A stretch of DNA of 43,298 bases from Acanthaster planci (Eukaryota; Echinodermata; Asteroidea; Valvatida; Acanthasteridae): positions 626,970-670,267 of the forward strand of contig NW_019091526.1 of the NCBI RefSeq assembly GCF_001949145.1. Reading direction: 5' to 3'. Within the stretch, counting starts at the first letter, position 1. Every line of letters starts with the position of its first letter. This document shows positions 34,233-43,298 of this stretch, piece after piece. Position numbers and translations under genes: made by a program. Below the pieces are notes generated by a model. That model ran no database searches, had not been told where the DNA came from, and saw only the letters and a program-made list of their open reading frames with translations.

Positions 34233-35841
34233 CTGAGGATGAAACAAATCAAAAACAAAATACAGCTGAGGGAAAAACATTTCGACTTTTACTTTTTTCA
34301 AACGTGTTACGAACGCAAACACAACAGCAAGAATCTAACTGCAGATACCTTCGATCGATACAAGTGACGACGTTTCTTCTGTTCCTGCAGGAAGTTACCT
34401 CTCCGACTCAAACAGTACATGTTTTGTTTGAAATGTAGGGCCTAAATAAAATTAAACAAATTACGCCCTGCGTCCGTGGATGTCAGATTTGTGATTCTTT
34501 GACATTACATGTATCTAGTCTCTCATTGTAGCCCCCTTCCTCCTCCGATTAAGTATGAGATAAAGGTTGGCAGGAAGAACTATGGTCGTACAGTGACTGT
34601 CATATGGTCAGGTCTATCCTTGTGATAAAACACTGCAGGGCTGTTCCAAAATAAACATTAACGTTTCCCTAGTAGTAAAATAATAAATCTTCGGGGTTCT
34701 AAAAATATTATCCAAAATTAAAGTTGAGATTCACAGAAGAACGGTGGCAATAGCACGTCGATGTGTGCGCTGGCAAAACATAATTGACAAAAGTTAATTT
34801 CAAAAGCATGACGAACACATTGAAAAACATGCGTAAGATACTCTTCACGCGTCCAAATTTCGTCACCGTTTTAACGAAGAGCCACACATTTAGAAACTTG
34901 AACTTTTGTTGATTTCGATTACATCAATGTTGTTAGGGGCAGAAATATTGATGACTGCATTTTGTGTTTTCACGAAGAAATGCGAATTTTACTGCTCCTT
35001 GTACACTCGCAAAACATATTGACTGGAATGGCAGAAAGTAGGTCAAATAATATTTTCGTTTTCATGAACAGACACAAAGATATGTTCACAATGGCGCTCG
35101 CGTAAACATGGGTGCGCGTGGGCATTACTTATGGAAAAATACCCTGAACAGAAGGGCCGAAGAGTAGGAAAACGTAAATTATCGATTTCACGAACGGGTG
35201 CGTATCTTTACTTATTGATGTTGGCTAATTAACCACTGTGTTCATTTAAGTTACTTAGTTAAGGCAAAGTTTAACTCTCAAAGAATCATAAAGTTTGAGG
35301 GTTTGCTGCGTAATCTTGTTCCATATGGTATGTTTTGCAGTTTTTAAATAAGAGAAACCTCTTTGGCAATTTTTCCGAAAACTTCTAGTTTTTCTTCAAA
35401 ATCTACATATGTAGAAAACGGTGACGACGACAGTAGCGCTGGGTGTTCCCTCTGGATCTGCTTCCCCTCTGCGCTGTCTGTGCAGGCCGCTGAGAAGTGG
35501 AGGGCAGTGCGGGACCTGACTAGTGTACGGAGGGACAAAAGGAGCGAGTGGAGTTGTCGTCCTTGAGACACTGAATAGGAAGAGGTCTTGGTTGACGCGC
35601 TAGGCGATTGGGAGCCGGCTACTGGCGAGGAGGGGGCGAGGAAAATTAGCTCTGCGGGTAGACGGAGCTGAACAGGAGATCCACGAGAACTGCTCAAAGA
35701 CAGAGTCTCGTACACAGTACAACAAAATGGATTTCCAATAGCACAACTTTGATTTAACATTTACAAGCTATATACATTTATTAACATTTTCATGGATCCT
35801 TCTTAAGAAAAAATATACACTGTTCCAAAACTTAAAACTAG
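34233..35841. other. No firm gene; one open Ser-rich frame
   Basis: A minus-strand frame open from 35760 to 35344 (138 codons, Ser/Leu-rich, no domain) has no splice or family support. On the minus strand AATAAA lies at 35777-35782, about 60 bp after the stop of the gene ending at 35842, and may be its polyadenylation signal. Confidence 0.3.
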
Positions 35842-36044
35842 TTACGAAAAGTGGGTTGGATGCTCCTTCAATAGTAACTTTTGGTTAATGCGGACGTTTG
35901 GTCCACCGTGCAGCTTGTCTTCCTCGATAGTGATGACGCCCTCTGGCCTATGGCGTTCTGACCAGGGGGTAACGTCTAGCTCAAGGTGTGGCCTCCACAC
36001 TTTGCCCATCCAGCTCCCCTTTACCCGTTTCTCACGGAGGAACC
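35842..36044 (-). CDS. Unrecognised gene: terminal coding exon
   Basis: After acceptor TTCAGTAATAG the frame encodes FLREKRVKGSWMGKVWRPHL, ELDVTPWSERHRPEGVITIE and EDKLHGGPNVRINQKLLLKE, then a short tail and TAA. Composition is strongly protein-like (Trp, charged and Gly residues, no low complexity). Phase 1 in, completing a Trp codon with the preceding exon. An AATAAA lies 60 bp downstream. I do not recognise the family. It lies inside the proposed GPCR span on the same strand. Confidence 0.55.
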
Positions 36045-36198
36045 CTATTACTGAATGATTGTAAATAACCACATATACTAAATGCCTGATGCAGAAAGTC
36101 GCTTTAGTCTTTAAGCAAATTATCGCACTAACATGAGTCTTAATTATCAAATAATTCCTTTCTACTCTAAATTCTGACAATTATTATATAACACTTAC

Positions 36199-36232
36199 AG
36201 GTCTCTGACAGTCCTGGTTCGTAGGCTAATCT
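36199..36232 (-). CDS. Unrecognised gene: 34-bp penultimate exon
   Basis: Acceptor TTGATGTTGTCAATTTTTAG and donor GACCT|GTAAGTG enclose RLAYEPGLSET plus one base, phase 0 in and 1 out. It joins in frame to FLREKRVKG. Both splice sites are near consensus. Confidence 0.5.
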
Positions 36233-36910
36233 CTAAAAATTGACAACATCAACTAAGTCCTTTGTAGCTCAGCCTTGACGTTTCGTGCTTATTTAAAACA
36301 TCACAACATCCATAATGCTAGTGCCTGAAGCTCTGGACAGCAAATTTTCTCTAACTTGAGGCTGGCAGGAATCGCCCTCTCCTCATGCCTTTCTCCTTGC
36401 AAGAGACCAAACTGACTCTGTTTTTCCGACCAGAAGAATACCGCGAAGAAGGTCCTGCATGTGATCAATGGATCTTTTGTTTTCCACACAAAAGTAACTT
36501 TGAAGAAAAGATATTCATTAGCCCAAATGGCTAAGCCAATCAGATCCGTTATTTCATCTGCGTAATTTATGATAATTTACATGATAAAAGCAAGAGGGAG
36601 TCGCCACGCTCCTAGACATATACAAAGGCAGACTTGTTACTCTGTGGTTGGCCTTAAATGAGTAGTAGTATAATTCAAAATACAGAACCCTAGCAATATG
36701 AATAATATAAGAAGAGTGTTCTCCAAACTTCAATTCACATTTTGATAGGGTTCTTGCCAGATGACTAATAGCTGAGTCAGAAGCGATTTCGTCTTTAGTG
36801 GTACACATGTAGTAGCTAACTCCAGGATGGAGAGGAAGTTGTTGACTACTGAAGTCGTCCCGGGGGAATTGGAAGTAGGCTTTAGCGGGTTATGGTAGCC
36901 AGCGTCTTAC

Positions 36911-36962
36911 GTTGGATAGGACAACGACAATAACAGAAAACGTCAGAATAAACAAAAAATCC
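36911..36962 (-). CDS. Candidate upstream exon encoding a hydrophobic segment
   Basis: Acceptor CATTCCCTTTCTAAAG and donor CCAAC|GTAAGA enclose DFLFILTFSVIVVVLSN, phase 2 in and 0 out, in phase with 36199-36232. It would supply a signal peptide or membrane anchor to the unrecognised gene. No exon with a start codon was attached. Confidence 0.3.
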
Positions 36963-37507
36963 CTTTAGAAAGGGAATGACGCACAAATAAGGGGGGAAAC
37001 GACACAGTACAATGACCAGTAATTTTTAAAAAATAAATTACAGTTGATCAGGTACCGCAAAAGGTGTAGCGAAACGAAAAGTTCGAGAAAATCGAAGGTG
37101 TCAGAATGACACGTCTGTTAGCAATGGCGCCTCGAAAAAGGACAAATCTGGCGGCAGAACCGCGCAGCACTACAGTTGATCAAGTTTTGAGCGAATGGAA
37201 AAAGGTGTGAAAGGAATTTGCAAAAGTAGCGACTCTTTAGGTACGACGAGTACATTGGACTGAAATATTCAAATTGCTATGTTAACGTGAAATTAAAGAA
37301 TTCAATGTACCCGATTTTACTAAAATTTTACTCGCTATTACGCGACGTTAAAGTAGCGTGAACAACATCGGCAAGCGAGTTGATAAAGGAAGAAAAAGGT
37401 GAAGGGCAAGTCTGCTGGGGATGAGTTGACCCAAACCCTCAGTGCTGTGGTTATGGATAGGGTTGTCTCCACTTTTAGGTCTCTTTTTTTTCCTATAACA
37501 TCCTCAC

Positions 37508-37600
37508 CTGCTACGCAAACGAAGTAACGATGGGGGTCGCTGTTTACGTCTCTGCAACAACTCACTTCCCAATCAGTTCCATTTTTTGGAATGCACTCAA
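37508..37600 (-). CDS. Cys-rich extracellular-type exon, possible GPCR N-terminus
   Basis: Acceptor TTCTCTGTTTTTCAG and donor GTAGCAG|GTGAGG. The only open frame gives ECIPKNGTDWEVSCCRDVN then SDPHRYFVCVA, with four Cys and one N-glycosylation site, loosely like a chitin-binding (peritrophin) knot. Phase 1 in and out. It joins in frame to 34144-34232 (G|AG), which suggests the GPCR ectodomain, but the small gene at 35.8-37.0 kb lies between, so ownership is uncertain. Confidence 0.5.
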
Positions 37601-38485
37601 CTGAAAAACAGAGAAGAGTAACAGCAACAGGAATTTTTATACAATGCTACAGAGATTTTAACAAAAAAACTATGAAATTTTCTCATGCTTGTAATTTCAC
37701 ACGTGAAACATATACTTCTGCTCAAAAGGAAACATATTCCTGAACATTGTGGACTCTTTCTCCTCTCTTTGTAAAAGTTTTCTTTCGTTCAGAAACATAG
37801 AGTATATTGAGTTGGGAAGCAGAAAGTGGGTGATCTCACGGAAGACTGGTCAGAGTGAAGTGGAAAGTAAGCGGCTGTTAAAGAATTTTTCCTCTCTGGA
37901 CAAACTATAATAGAAAACAAAACAAATGCAAATTTGCCATGTCGAATTTTCGGATGCCCCTTCTGTGGCCCACCCCATCGTCGTTTGGCAAAACAAATTG
38001 GAAGATGCGGGATACCACCGGTTGGTCCAAAGGCTGCAAGCTAAGACTGGATCCACGAATAGATGCATGTTCAGACCCCATTCAGGAAAGCACGGTTGGA
38101 AAAATCTTTACCAAGCTGGTATGAGGTATATTCGAAATAATATGTAATGTCTGTTACAAAAGTTGAGTTACTGCCGAAGGACCGTGGATTAGTCAAGACG
38201 CTGCAATAATTGCGATTTCATCTTTCTCCCGTACTTGAAATGTTAATTTCTATGAGGAGCTTGCCTGTGTACTTCCAGATAAACAGTAGTGCCGTAACTG
38301 CAATACAGGTTTATGCATGTTGTCCATTGTAACGTTATACATGTACACAGGATTACTAACAAAAACACCCCCCCTGCACTTGAAGTCGAGCTGTCAGTTT
38401 GATGATTTAAAGATTATATGTCAATCCAACAAAGGCTCGATTTACCAGTTACATGTATTAATCAACGCTGTAAATTCATACTTAC

Positions 38486-38522
38486 ACCCACGTTTATGGC
38501 TTGATGAAGACTGGGTGGAGAG
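38486..38522 (-). CDS. Candidate 37-bp upstream exon
   Basis: Acceptor CTGTTTTCTTTTTCAG and donor GGGT|GTAAGTATG, both strong, enclose LSTQSSSSHKRG plus one base, in phase with 37508-37600. No upstream exon or start codon was found before the virus-like segment. Confidence 0.45.
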
Positions 38523-39489
38523 CTGAAAAAGAAAACAGTTGATTTTTATATGCGTAGAATTGTACTCGAATTAATACAAACCAACCGCGGAATCAAATTT
38601 TACGAGTGATCCCGGGTTTTAGTTGAACGATCGGGGGATTTGTGAAACACCTTCTCCAAAAGCACCCCCCAGAGGTCAAAAGGGTGGATCCAGGGGTGGA
38701 AATGGGAGCCACGTCCCCCAACCAACCCACAAAAGAAAAAATTGAGGAAAGTTTTCATGAGAGAAGGGCAACTTTTTGTCCGCTATCTTTGTTTTTCCTG
38801 ATGTTGCCTGACCCCTCAGAAAGGCAATAGAAGGGTACACGAAAAACTCAAAATCTACAACCTCAAAAAAGGGGGGGTAGCGGCCCCTCCAAATATATAC
38901 ATCTGTCAGGGTAAGAAGCTGGGTCTAGAACTAGCTGTTTAATCTGACTGTCTAAAGGAAGCCCGAGGACAACTGGAGACACAGAATACTGAGTGGGCCC
39001 TTGAACGTAGAGGTTGGGAGGCTCAACTCAAAAAGGGGGGTGTTTGGTCCCCTCGACATTCCCCTCAATAATGTTGCAATACATGTTTTCCCACATCGAG
39101 CCTCGTCTTTCCAATAATGTTTTGTGACCATATTTAAACCGCATTGGCACCTTTTCCGAGAGAGGTTGGCCAAAATGTCATTATTTTTTCTCATTGAACT
39201 CAGTCTTCAATGTACAAGGGGTGACACGCGTTAGGTCATGAACTTGACCGTGACGATTGAAAACCGCATGCTGGACTGAATTGAAATTAATACTTCAAAT
39301 TAATAAGTGTTTAAATGAATGTAAAGTCTAAAAAATATCAGACGAAGCACAACTGAGTTCACATTTGCTTGGTGAGAACAACCAAAGACGAAAATAAAGT
39401 TTATAAACCGAAGCAAATATTTATTCCCTGTGACTTGCTTACCGATTGAAATTTTTCAAAATATTAAATTTCGTTAAATAGAAAAAGCT
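38523..39489. other. No gene recognised
   Basis: Open frames here (for example 38952-39194 minus) lack support. The DNA becomes AT-rich from about 39250 on the approach to the compact ORF cluster. Confidence 0.4.
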
Positions 39490-40002
39490 ATGTTAAACCA
39501 AAAAACCAACGTAAATTGGTACTTTTGTAAAGACACTGTTCAATCTGATAACGTGGTAGATGCAATCAATTGTTTACGCTGTTTAAATTCTGATGTTTTT
39601 TTTTAATGCATCGATTGCAACGAATGTCACGACTGTCACAAATGTAATGACGGTAAGAAATGTACCCAGTGTTCGACGTGTGACGAATGCGTCGAATGCA
39701 TACATTGCGTTTATTGTTTCAATTTTTATGATTGTTCACATTCTAATGCCTCAGATAGTTACGAAGCGTGTTCTGGTTTGCAGCAATCGCAAAGAGTGTG
39801 TTACGATTGCGTTTGCTGCGTTAATTGCGTCGGATTAGATGGAATGGATGAAGACGATTTACCGCCTAATGATGAATCTAAGCTGGGTGCTAATTTATAT
39901 GATCAAGGCCTAATAATTGAATATGACGTTGACATAGAAGATTTAAATAGAGTAGATAGTCAACATGAAAATTTAACAGACCCAACTTCCCATAAAAAAT
40001 GA
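39490..40002 (+). pseudogene. Virus-like ORF 1: (Cys-x-x)n protein with one in-frame stop
   Basis: From ATG 39490 the frame runs 38 codons to TAA at 39604-39606, then stays open in the same frame to TGA 40000-40002. Both sides are Cys-rich (NCLRC before, CIDCNECHDCHKC after). After the stop Cys recurs at every third residue about a dozen times, then a second cluster (CYDCVCCVNC), and a long acidic tail ending near LTDPTSHKK. The stop follows a run of nine T, but any one- or two-base length change there would lose the shared frame, so a point mutation, readthrough or a start after the stop is more likely. The family is not recognised. Dense CxxC pairs suggest zinc binding. Confidence 0.5.
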
Positions 40003-40355
40003 AAAATTTTCAACTAAAATATAAAAACAGAAACATGTCAATCCAAATTTACATCGTAACCAAAAACCACGAACGTCTCAATGCTGGCAATAACGACCCC
40101 TATGTTGTATACGGTCCTTTTGATGCCAGCAGACTGATTATTTCAAACCCCGTGATAAAAGAAGGTACCAGTGTATCTCAATGCTGTTCGTCTATTATTT
40201 TTTATAATCACGACAGCAAAGAAAAGCGCATGTTGATTATAATGGCAGACACGACTTGTTATGGCATAAATCCCCTGTATAAAAAGGTACGTGGGATAAA
40301 ACTGTCGATAACATCGTTGGTAGCCAAATTTGTTATCAACTACAAAAGCCTATGA
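39999..40355 (+). CDS. Virus-like ORF 2, unknown function
   Basis: 118 codons starting in an ATGA overlap with the stop of ORF 1. A second ATG at 40035 (MSIQIYIVTKNHERLNAG) could be the true start. The protein is mixed alpha/beta in composition, with motifs such as YVVYGPFDASRLIISNPV, and has no signal peptide or membrane segment. There is no intron signature. I do not recognise it. Confidence 0.5.
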   Translation: MKNFQLKYKNRNMSIQIYIVTKNHERLNAGNNDPYVVYGPFDASRLIISNPVIKEGTSVSQCCSSIIFYNHDSKEKRMLIIMADTTCYGINPLYKKVRGIKLSITSLVAKFVINYKSL

Positions 40356-40564
40356 TGCGTATACTCGATGATATAATTTTGGCGGCTTACGAGTTCATTG
40401 AAACTGCTGCAAAGTCGAACGTACCGTCGATTACCATTACCGCTTATGAAGCCAGTCGCAATATCGAAGATTTAAACCGGGTAGAATACGTCGTTAAAGC
40501 ACCTTATACAAACAAACATCGAATGTATGTTAAAACAGATTATTACGCTTTGTTTGTTGTTTGA
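40352..40564 (+). CDS. Virus-like ORF 3, unknown function
   Basis: 70 codons starting MMRILDDIILAAYEF, with an ATGA overlap with the stop of ORF 2. It contains IEDLNRV, a seven-residue string also present in the acidic tail of ORF 1, with different codons. Nothing else is recognisable. The following 480 bp (40565-41043) contain only short frames. Confidence 0.45.
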   Translation: MMRILDDIILAAYEFIETAAKSNVPSITITAYEASRNIEDLNRVEYVVKAPYTNKHRMYVKTDYYALFVV

Positions 40565-41044
40565 CCACTGAGAGAGACCCATTACATCGTCGAATATTGA
40601 AAAATTTACAAATAAACTATGTGATGCCCAATCGCTTATTTATCCCAAAGACGTATATTACGGAACTCACGGTTTGCTGTCTTGCGGGCCAGTGTTAGGT
40701 ATATGGTATCAACGGCCATGTTGAAAATTTGAAATTACTGCATTATTTCTAATAAAGCGGCATTGTAAGCATTTAGACGATTTGACAATAACAAATCAGA
40801 ATCGGAATCGGAACAGAAACGCCCACACGTGTGAAATTAAAGATGGATTAAATTTATGAATTATTTTAAGCCTCGGTTGTCCTTGGATAACTGAGGATAA
40901 TTTTACGTCGCTTAAATAAATAAACGTTTTAAAAACAATGAACGGTTATTTACCATCAGATGAAGGAGATTTATTCGTTTTGTTTGCTTAAAAACCAGCG
41001 TATGTGAAAATCGAAGAAAAATCCCCACACTTGAACAAAAGAAT

Positions 41045-41397
41045 AGAAAACGGATTTGTTCTGCCTCGATTGTTCTAAAAGGTTGTCCCCTCATACAGAC
41101 TTTGAAGCAGAGAACGTAGGCGGTAAATACAATCAGCATTTTGTTTACCACAAGCCTAAATCTAAAACAAGCAAAATATTTAATGAATTAGACATTCAAT
41201 TGACTACCAAACAAGCGGGTCTCATAGAAAACAGATTGAACAAAGTTTTAGCAGGCAAAATTTCCAGAGGCAAACCACTTTGTGCCTTAATTGCTGTATG
41301 TTATCAAGACATGACAAAAGAAACGCCAGACAAAGTAAAAAGACCTGTTTCAAGTGTCTGTTTCAAGTGTTCAAACATCTCCTTAAGATGTTTCTAA
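41045..41397 (+). pseudogene. Virus-like ORF 4: truncated, weak TFIIB-core likeness
   Basis: The frame opens after a stop at 41042-41044 with FCLDCSKRLSP (possible half of a zinc ribbon). It continues through FNELDIQLTTKQAGLIENRL and NKVLAGKISRGKPLCALIAV with CYQDMTKETPD. Spacing of K-x-x-R-G-K before a small/hydrophobic A-x-I-A-x-C helix resembles the first cyclin fold of TFIIB-like factors, which several large DNA viruses encode. The N-terminal part is missing and there is no ATG. The last residues (from about 41345) run into retroelement-related DNA, so the 3' end is cut off. The assignment is tentative. Confidence 0.35.
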
Positions 41398-41445
41398 TCT
41401 CAATTTGGCAGCCAGCCAAATTGAGATTAGAAACATCTTAAGGAG
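41379..41445. repeat. Perfect 31-bp inverted repeat with 5-nt loop
   Basis: The left arm begins CTCCTTAAGATGTTTCTAAT and ends TTTGGC at 41409. The right arm (41415-41445) is its exact complement, around AGCCA. It lies at the junction of the virus-like ORFs and the BEL/Pao element. The right arm reads on into the retroelement leader, so the left arm is probably an inverted copy of the element's end. Confidence 0.9.
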
Positions 41446-43298
41446 GGCAGTACAGTAAAAAGGCAGTAACAGACGTTACATGCAACTACAGCATTAGAGC
41501 CAGCCACATCATACGTAAACTGTGAACTATCATCATGGAAGAAGCCAGCTATGATGACAAGAGATCCCTCACAAGTTCAAAGGGAGCACGGTCATCTTCT
41601 TCTGCCGTCAGTGAAGCAGCCAGGGCCCGTGCTAACGCAGAGGCAGCACGTGTCCGTGCGTCATTTGCCGAGAAAGAAGCAAAGATGAAAATGGAAAGCG
41701 CAGAACGAAATGCTATGATAACTTTGGAAAAGGCAAAGTTGGAAGCTGAGTTAGGAGCACTAACTTTCCAGCGAGAAGCAGTAGCAGCTTTGGCTCAAGT
41801 CGAGGCCTTGGAGACAGCAATGGAGTCCGAAATCGGGGGATCCTGCATCAAGGACAGCACACCAGTCGATCCAAAGTTCATCGCAGAACGCACTGGTCAG
41901 TACGTACAGCAGCAAGCCGAACTGAACACAACGTACTCATCCATGCCGTCCCTGGAACCAGTGTATGACAACATGAGGGTTAATTCACCACCCCCAATCA
42001 GATACCGTTACATTCATCATCAGTGGCCAAAGCCCCTAAGCCAACAAACAGCGAATACCGTTCGGAGTCTAAAGCACGCAACGAGCCCAAGAATCGAGAT
42101 CAGCAACAGTCGCCTGAGCAGAGTCCAGAACCCGAATACTTGGCCCGACGTGAACTTGGGAACACTGGTCTTGTGAAGTTTGATGACAAGCCAGAAAGCT
42201 TCAGGGCATGGAAGTCATCATTCACCAATGTCACCAAGGGCCTTGGCCTTACGGCAAGCGAAGAACTGGATCTGATGACAAAGTGGCTAGGTAAAGAATC
42301 GTCACAGCACGTCAGAAGGATCCGTTCCGTTTGCATAGACAACCCAGATGTAGCACTGGAAAAAGCCTGGGAAAGGCTGGAGGAGTGCTACGCTTCACCA
42401 GAAGTTTTGGAGAACGCCCTCCTCCGAAAACTCGACAATTTTCCCGAGAATTTCAACCCGAGATCATCTTAAGCTGAGAGAACTGGGAGATCTTCTGATG
42501 GAAGTCCAGTGTGCAAAGGAAGACGGGCACCTACCAGGTCTTGCCTATCTGGACACCGTCCGTGGCATCAACCCAGTAGTCGAGAAGTTGCCTCACGGCC
42601 TACAGGAAAGATGGATCACTGAAGGATCGAGGCACAAGAAGGATCACAAAACATCCTTTCCCCCGTTCTCGTTCTTCACAGAGTTCATCTGTTCTGAGGC
42701 TAAAACAAGAAATGACCCCAGCTTTGCCTTCGCTAGCAGTAGTACTGTGGTGAGGGGAGAGAGACCTGCCATAGGACACATGCGCACAAATACCCCAATA
42801 TCTGTACACAAGACAGATGTTTCCATCGTAGCCGACTCAAGTGCGGATACTACTGCAAAGAAAGAGGACAGCCCTGACAAGAGCTGCTCCATCCACCACA
42901 AGCCACACCCACTCAAGAAATGCAGAGATTTTAGAGCCAAACCCATCGAAGAACGGAGATCCTACCTCAGAGAGAATGGTATCTGTTTCAAGTGTTGGCA
43001 TCCACGTCTCACCTCGCAAAGGACTGTAAGGTAGTAGTGAAATGCAACGAATGTGACAGCAACCAGCGCAATGCTGCTATGCACCCCGGTCCAGCCCGTG
43101 GTTGCCAAAGGCCTCCCTTCCTACATCACAGCAAAGCGGGCAGAAAATTCTACCACAACACCTATGGTCAGTTCCCAATGCACTGAAGTATGTGGTAACA
43201 GTCTCACAGCGCGGTCCTGTTCCCAAATATGCCTGGTGAAAGTGTTCCCACAACGGCAGCCGGAAACAGCAGGAAGGGTGTACGCCATACTCGACGAC
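41415..43298 (+). mobile_element. BEL/Pao LTR retrotransposon, 5' portion, frame-broken
   Basis: The leader (41415-41534) is followed by gag from ATG 41535. An Ala/Glu-rich coiled coil (RARANAEAARVRASFAEKEA) is followed by the Pao gag (DUF1759-type) block FDDKPESFRAWKSSFTNVTK and KWLGKESSQHV. Next come the second gag block, LRELGDLLMEVQCAKEDGHL, and a CCHC-type knuckle region split by a frame change (ICFKC then STSHLAKDC). From about 43179 the Pao protease starts (CTEVCGNSLTARSCSQICLV, ending AILDD), running off the window. The reading frame changes at about 42010, 42450-42480, 42990 and before 43179, so this copy cannot make a working polyprotein. The 5' LTR border and primer-binding site were not resolved. 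Confidence 0.88.

Larger units (their letters stand above)
9123..38522 (-). other. Adhesion GPCR gene (family B2), overall gene model
   Basis: This entry groups the minus-strand exons listed separately. In transcript order they give a Cys-containing N-terminus (uncertain), a hormone-receptor-motif-like region, a GAIN domain, the GPS autoproteolysis site, seven transmembrane helices and a short tail. The family is known to self-cleave at the GPS in the ER. The new N-terminus then acts as a tethered agonist for G-protein signalling at the plasma membrane. The eleven exons from 16279 to 9467 join in frame without a gap. Upstream, exons 34232, 33562, 32479, 31496, 24764, 23054 and 22805 also join in phase. 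The remainder of GAIN, between 22748 and 16879, was not found, and no start codon or promoter is assigned. I cannot place it in a vertebrate ADGR subfamily. Confidence 0.85.

Noticed and set aside
35344-35760. 138-codon Ser/Leu-rich minus-strand frame
   Set aside because: Other frames are also fairly open and there are no splice sites or domain; insufficient support.
37129-37212. Short plus-strand ORF starting MAPRKRTNLAAEP, near a donor-like site
   Set aside because: Only 28 codons, and no downstream exon could be linked.
1-43298. CRISPR arrays, tRNA and rRNA genes
   Set aside because: No regularly spaced repeats of CRISPR type, no TTCRANNC-type tRNA box with a matching cloverleaf, and no rRNA-like sequence were found on reading both strands.

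Overview
This window is eukaryotic nuclear DNA: introns with GT..AG borders, long gene-poor AT-rich stretches, microsatellites, and remains of LINE, piggyBac, BEL/Pao and MITE-like elements. The single-coding-exon RING/B-box/NHL TRIM gene, the adhesion GPCR, the Pao-type retroelement and frequent 'taggcctac'-type words suggest a marine invertebrate deuterostome, most likely an echinoderm. That assignment is an inference.

The minus strand carries a many-exon adhesion GPCR gene (B2 family). Reading from high to low coordinates: two possible N-terminal Cys-containing exons (38.5 and 37.6 kb), a hormone-receptor-motif-like region split over four exons (34.2, 33.5, 32.5, 31.4 kb), GAIN-domain exons (24.7, 23.0, 22.8, 16.9 kb), the GPS exon (16.2 kb), seven transmembrane helices over eight exons (15.7 to 10.2 kb), and a short tail (9.6 and 9.2 kb). 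Every junction I propose keeps the reading frame. The second half of the GAIN domain (between 22.7 and 16.9 kb) was not located. The large introns host a complete plus-strand TRIM gene (20.5-22.5 kb, with a spliced 5' UTR), a decayed piggyBac element (26.5-28.1 kb), several MITE-like or hairpin elements, and perhaps a small same-strand gene (35.8-37.0 kb).

At the left end (0.66-1.14 kb, minus) a Ser/Thr-rich repeat exon with a clean splice donor looks like the mucin-like stalk of a further gene. A broken LINE lies at 7.6-8.9 kb.

The right end is the most unusual part. Between 39.5 and 41.35 kb small plus-strand ORFs are packed with ATGA start/stop overlaps, which is not how animal genes are arranged. 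They include a protein with Cys at every third residue, interrupted by one in-frame stop, two ORFs I do not recognise, and a truncated ORF with weak likeness to the TFIIB core. I read this as a relic of an integrated large DNA virus or virus-like element. A frame-broken BEL/Pao retroelement (gag and start of protease, running off the window) interrupts it, with a perfect 31-bp inverted repeat at the junction.
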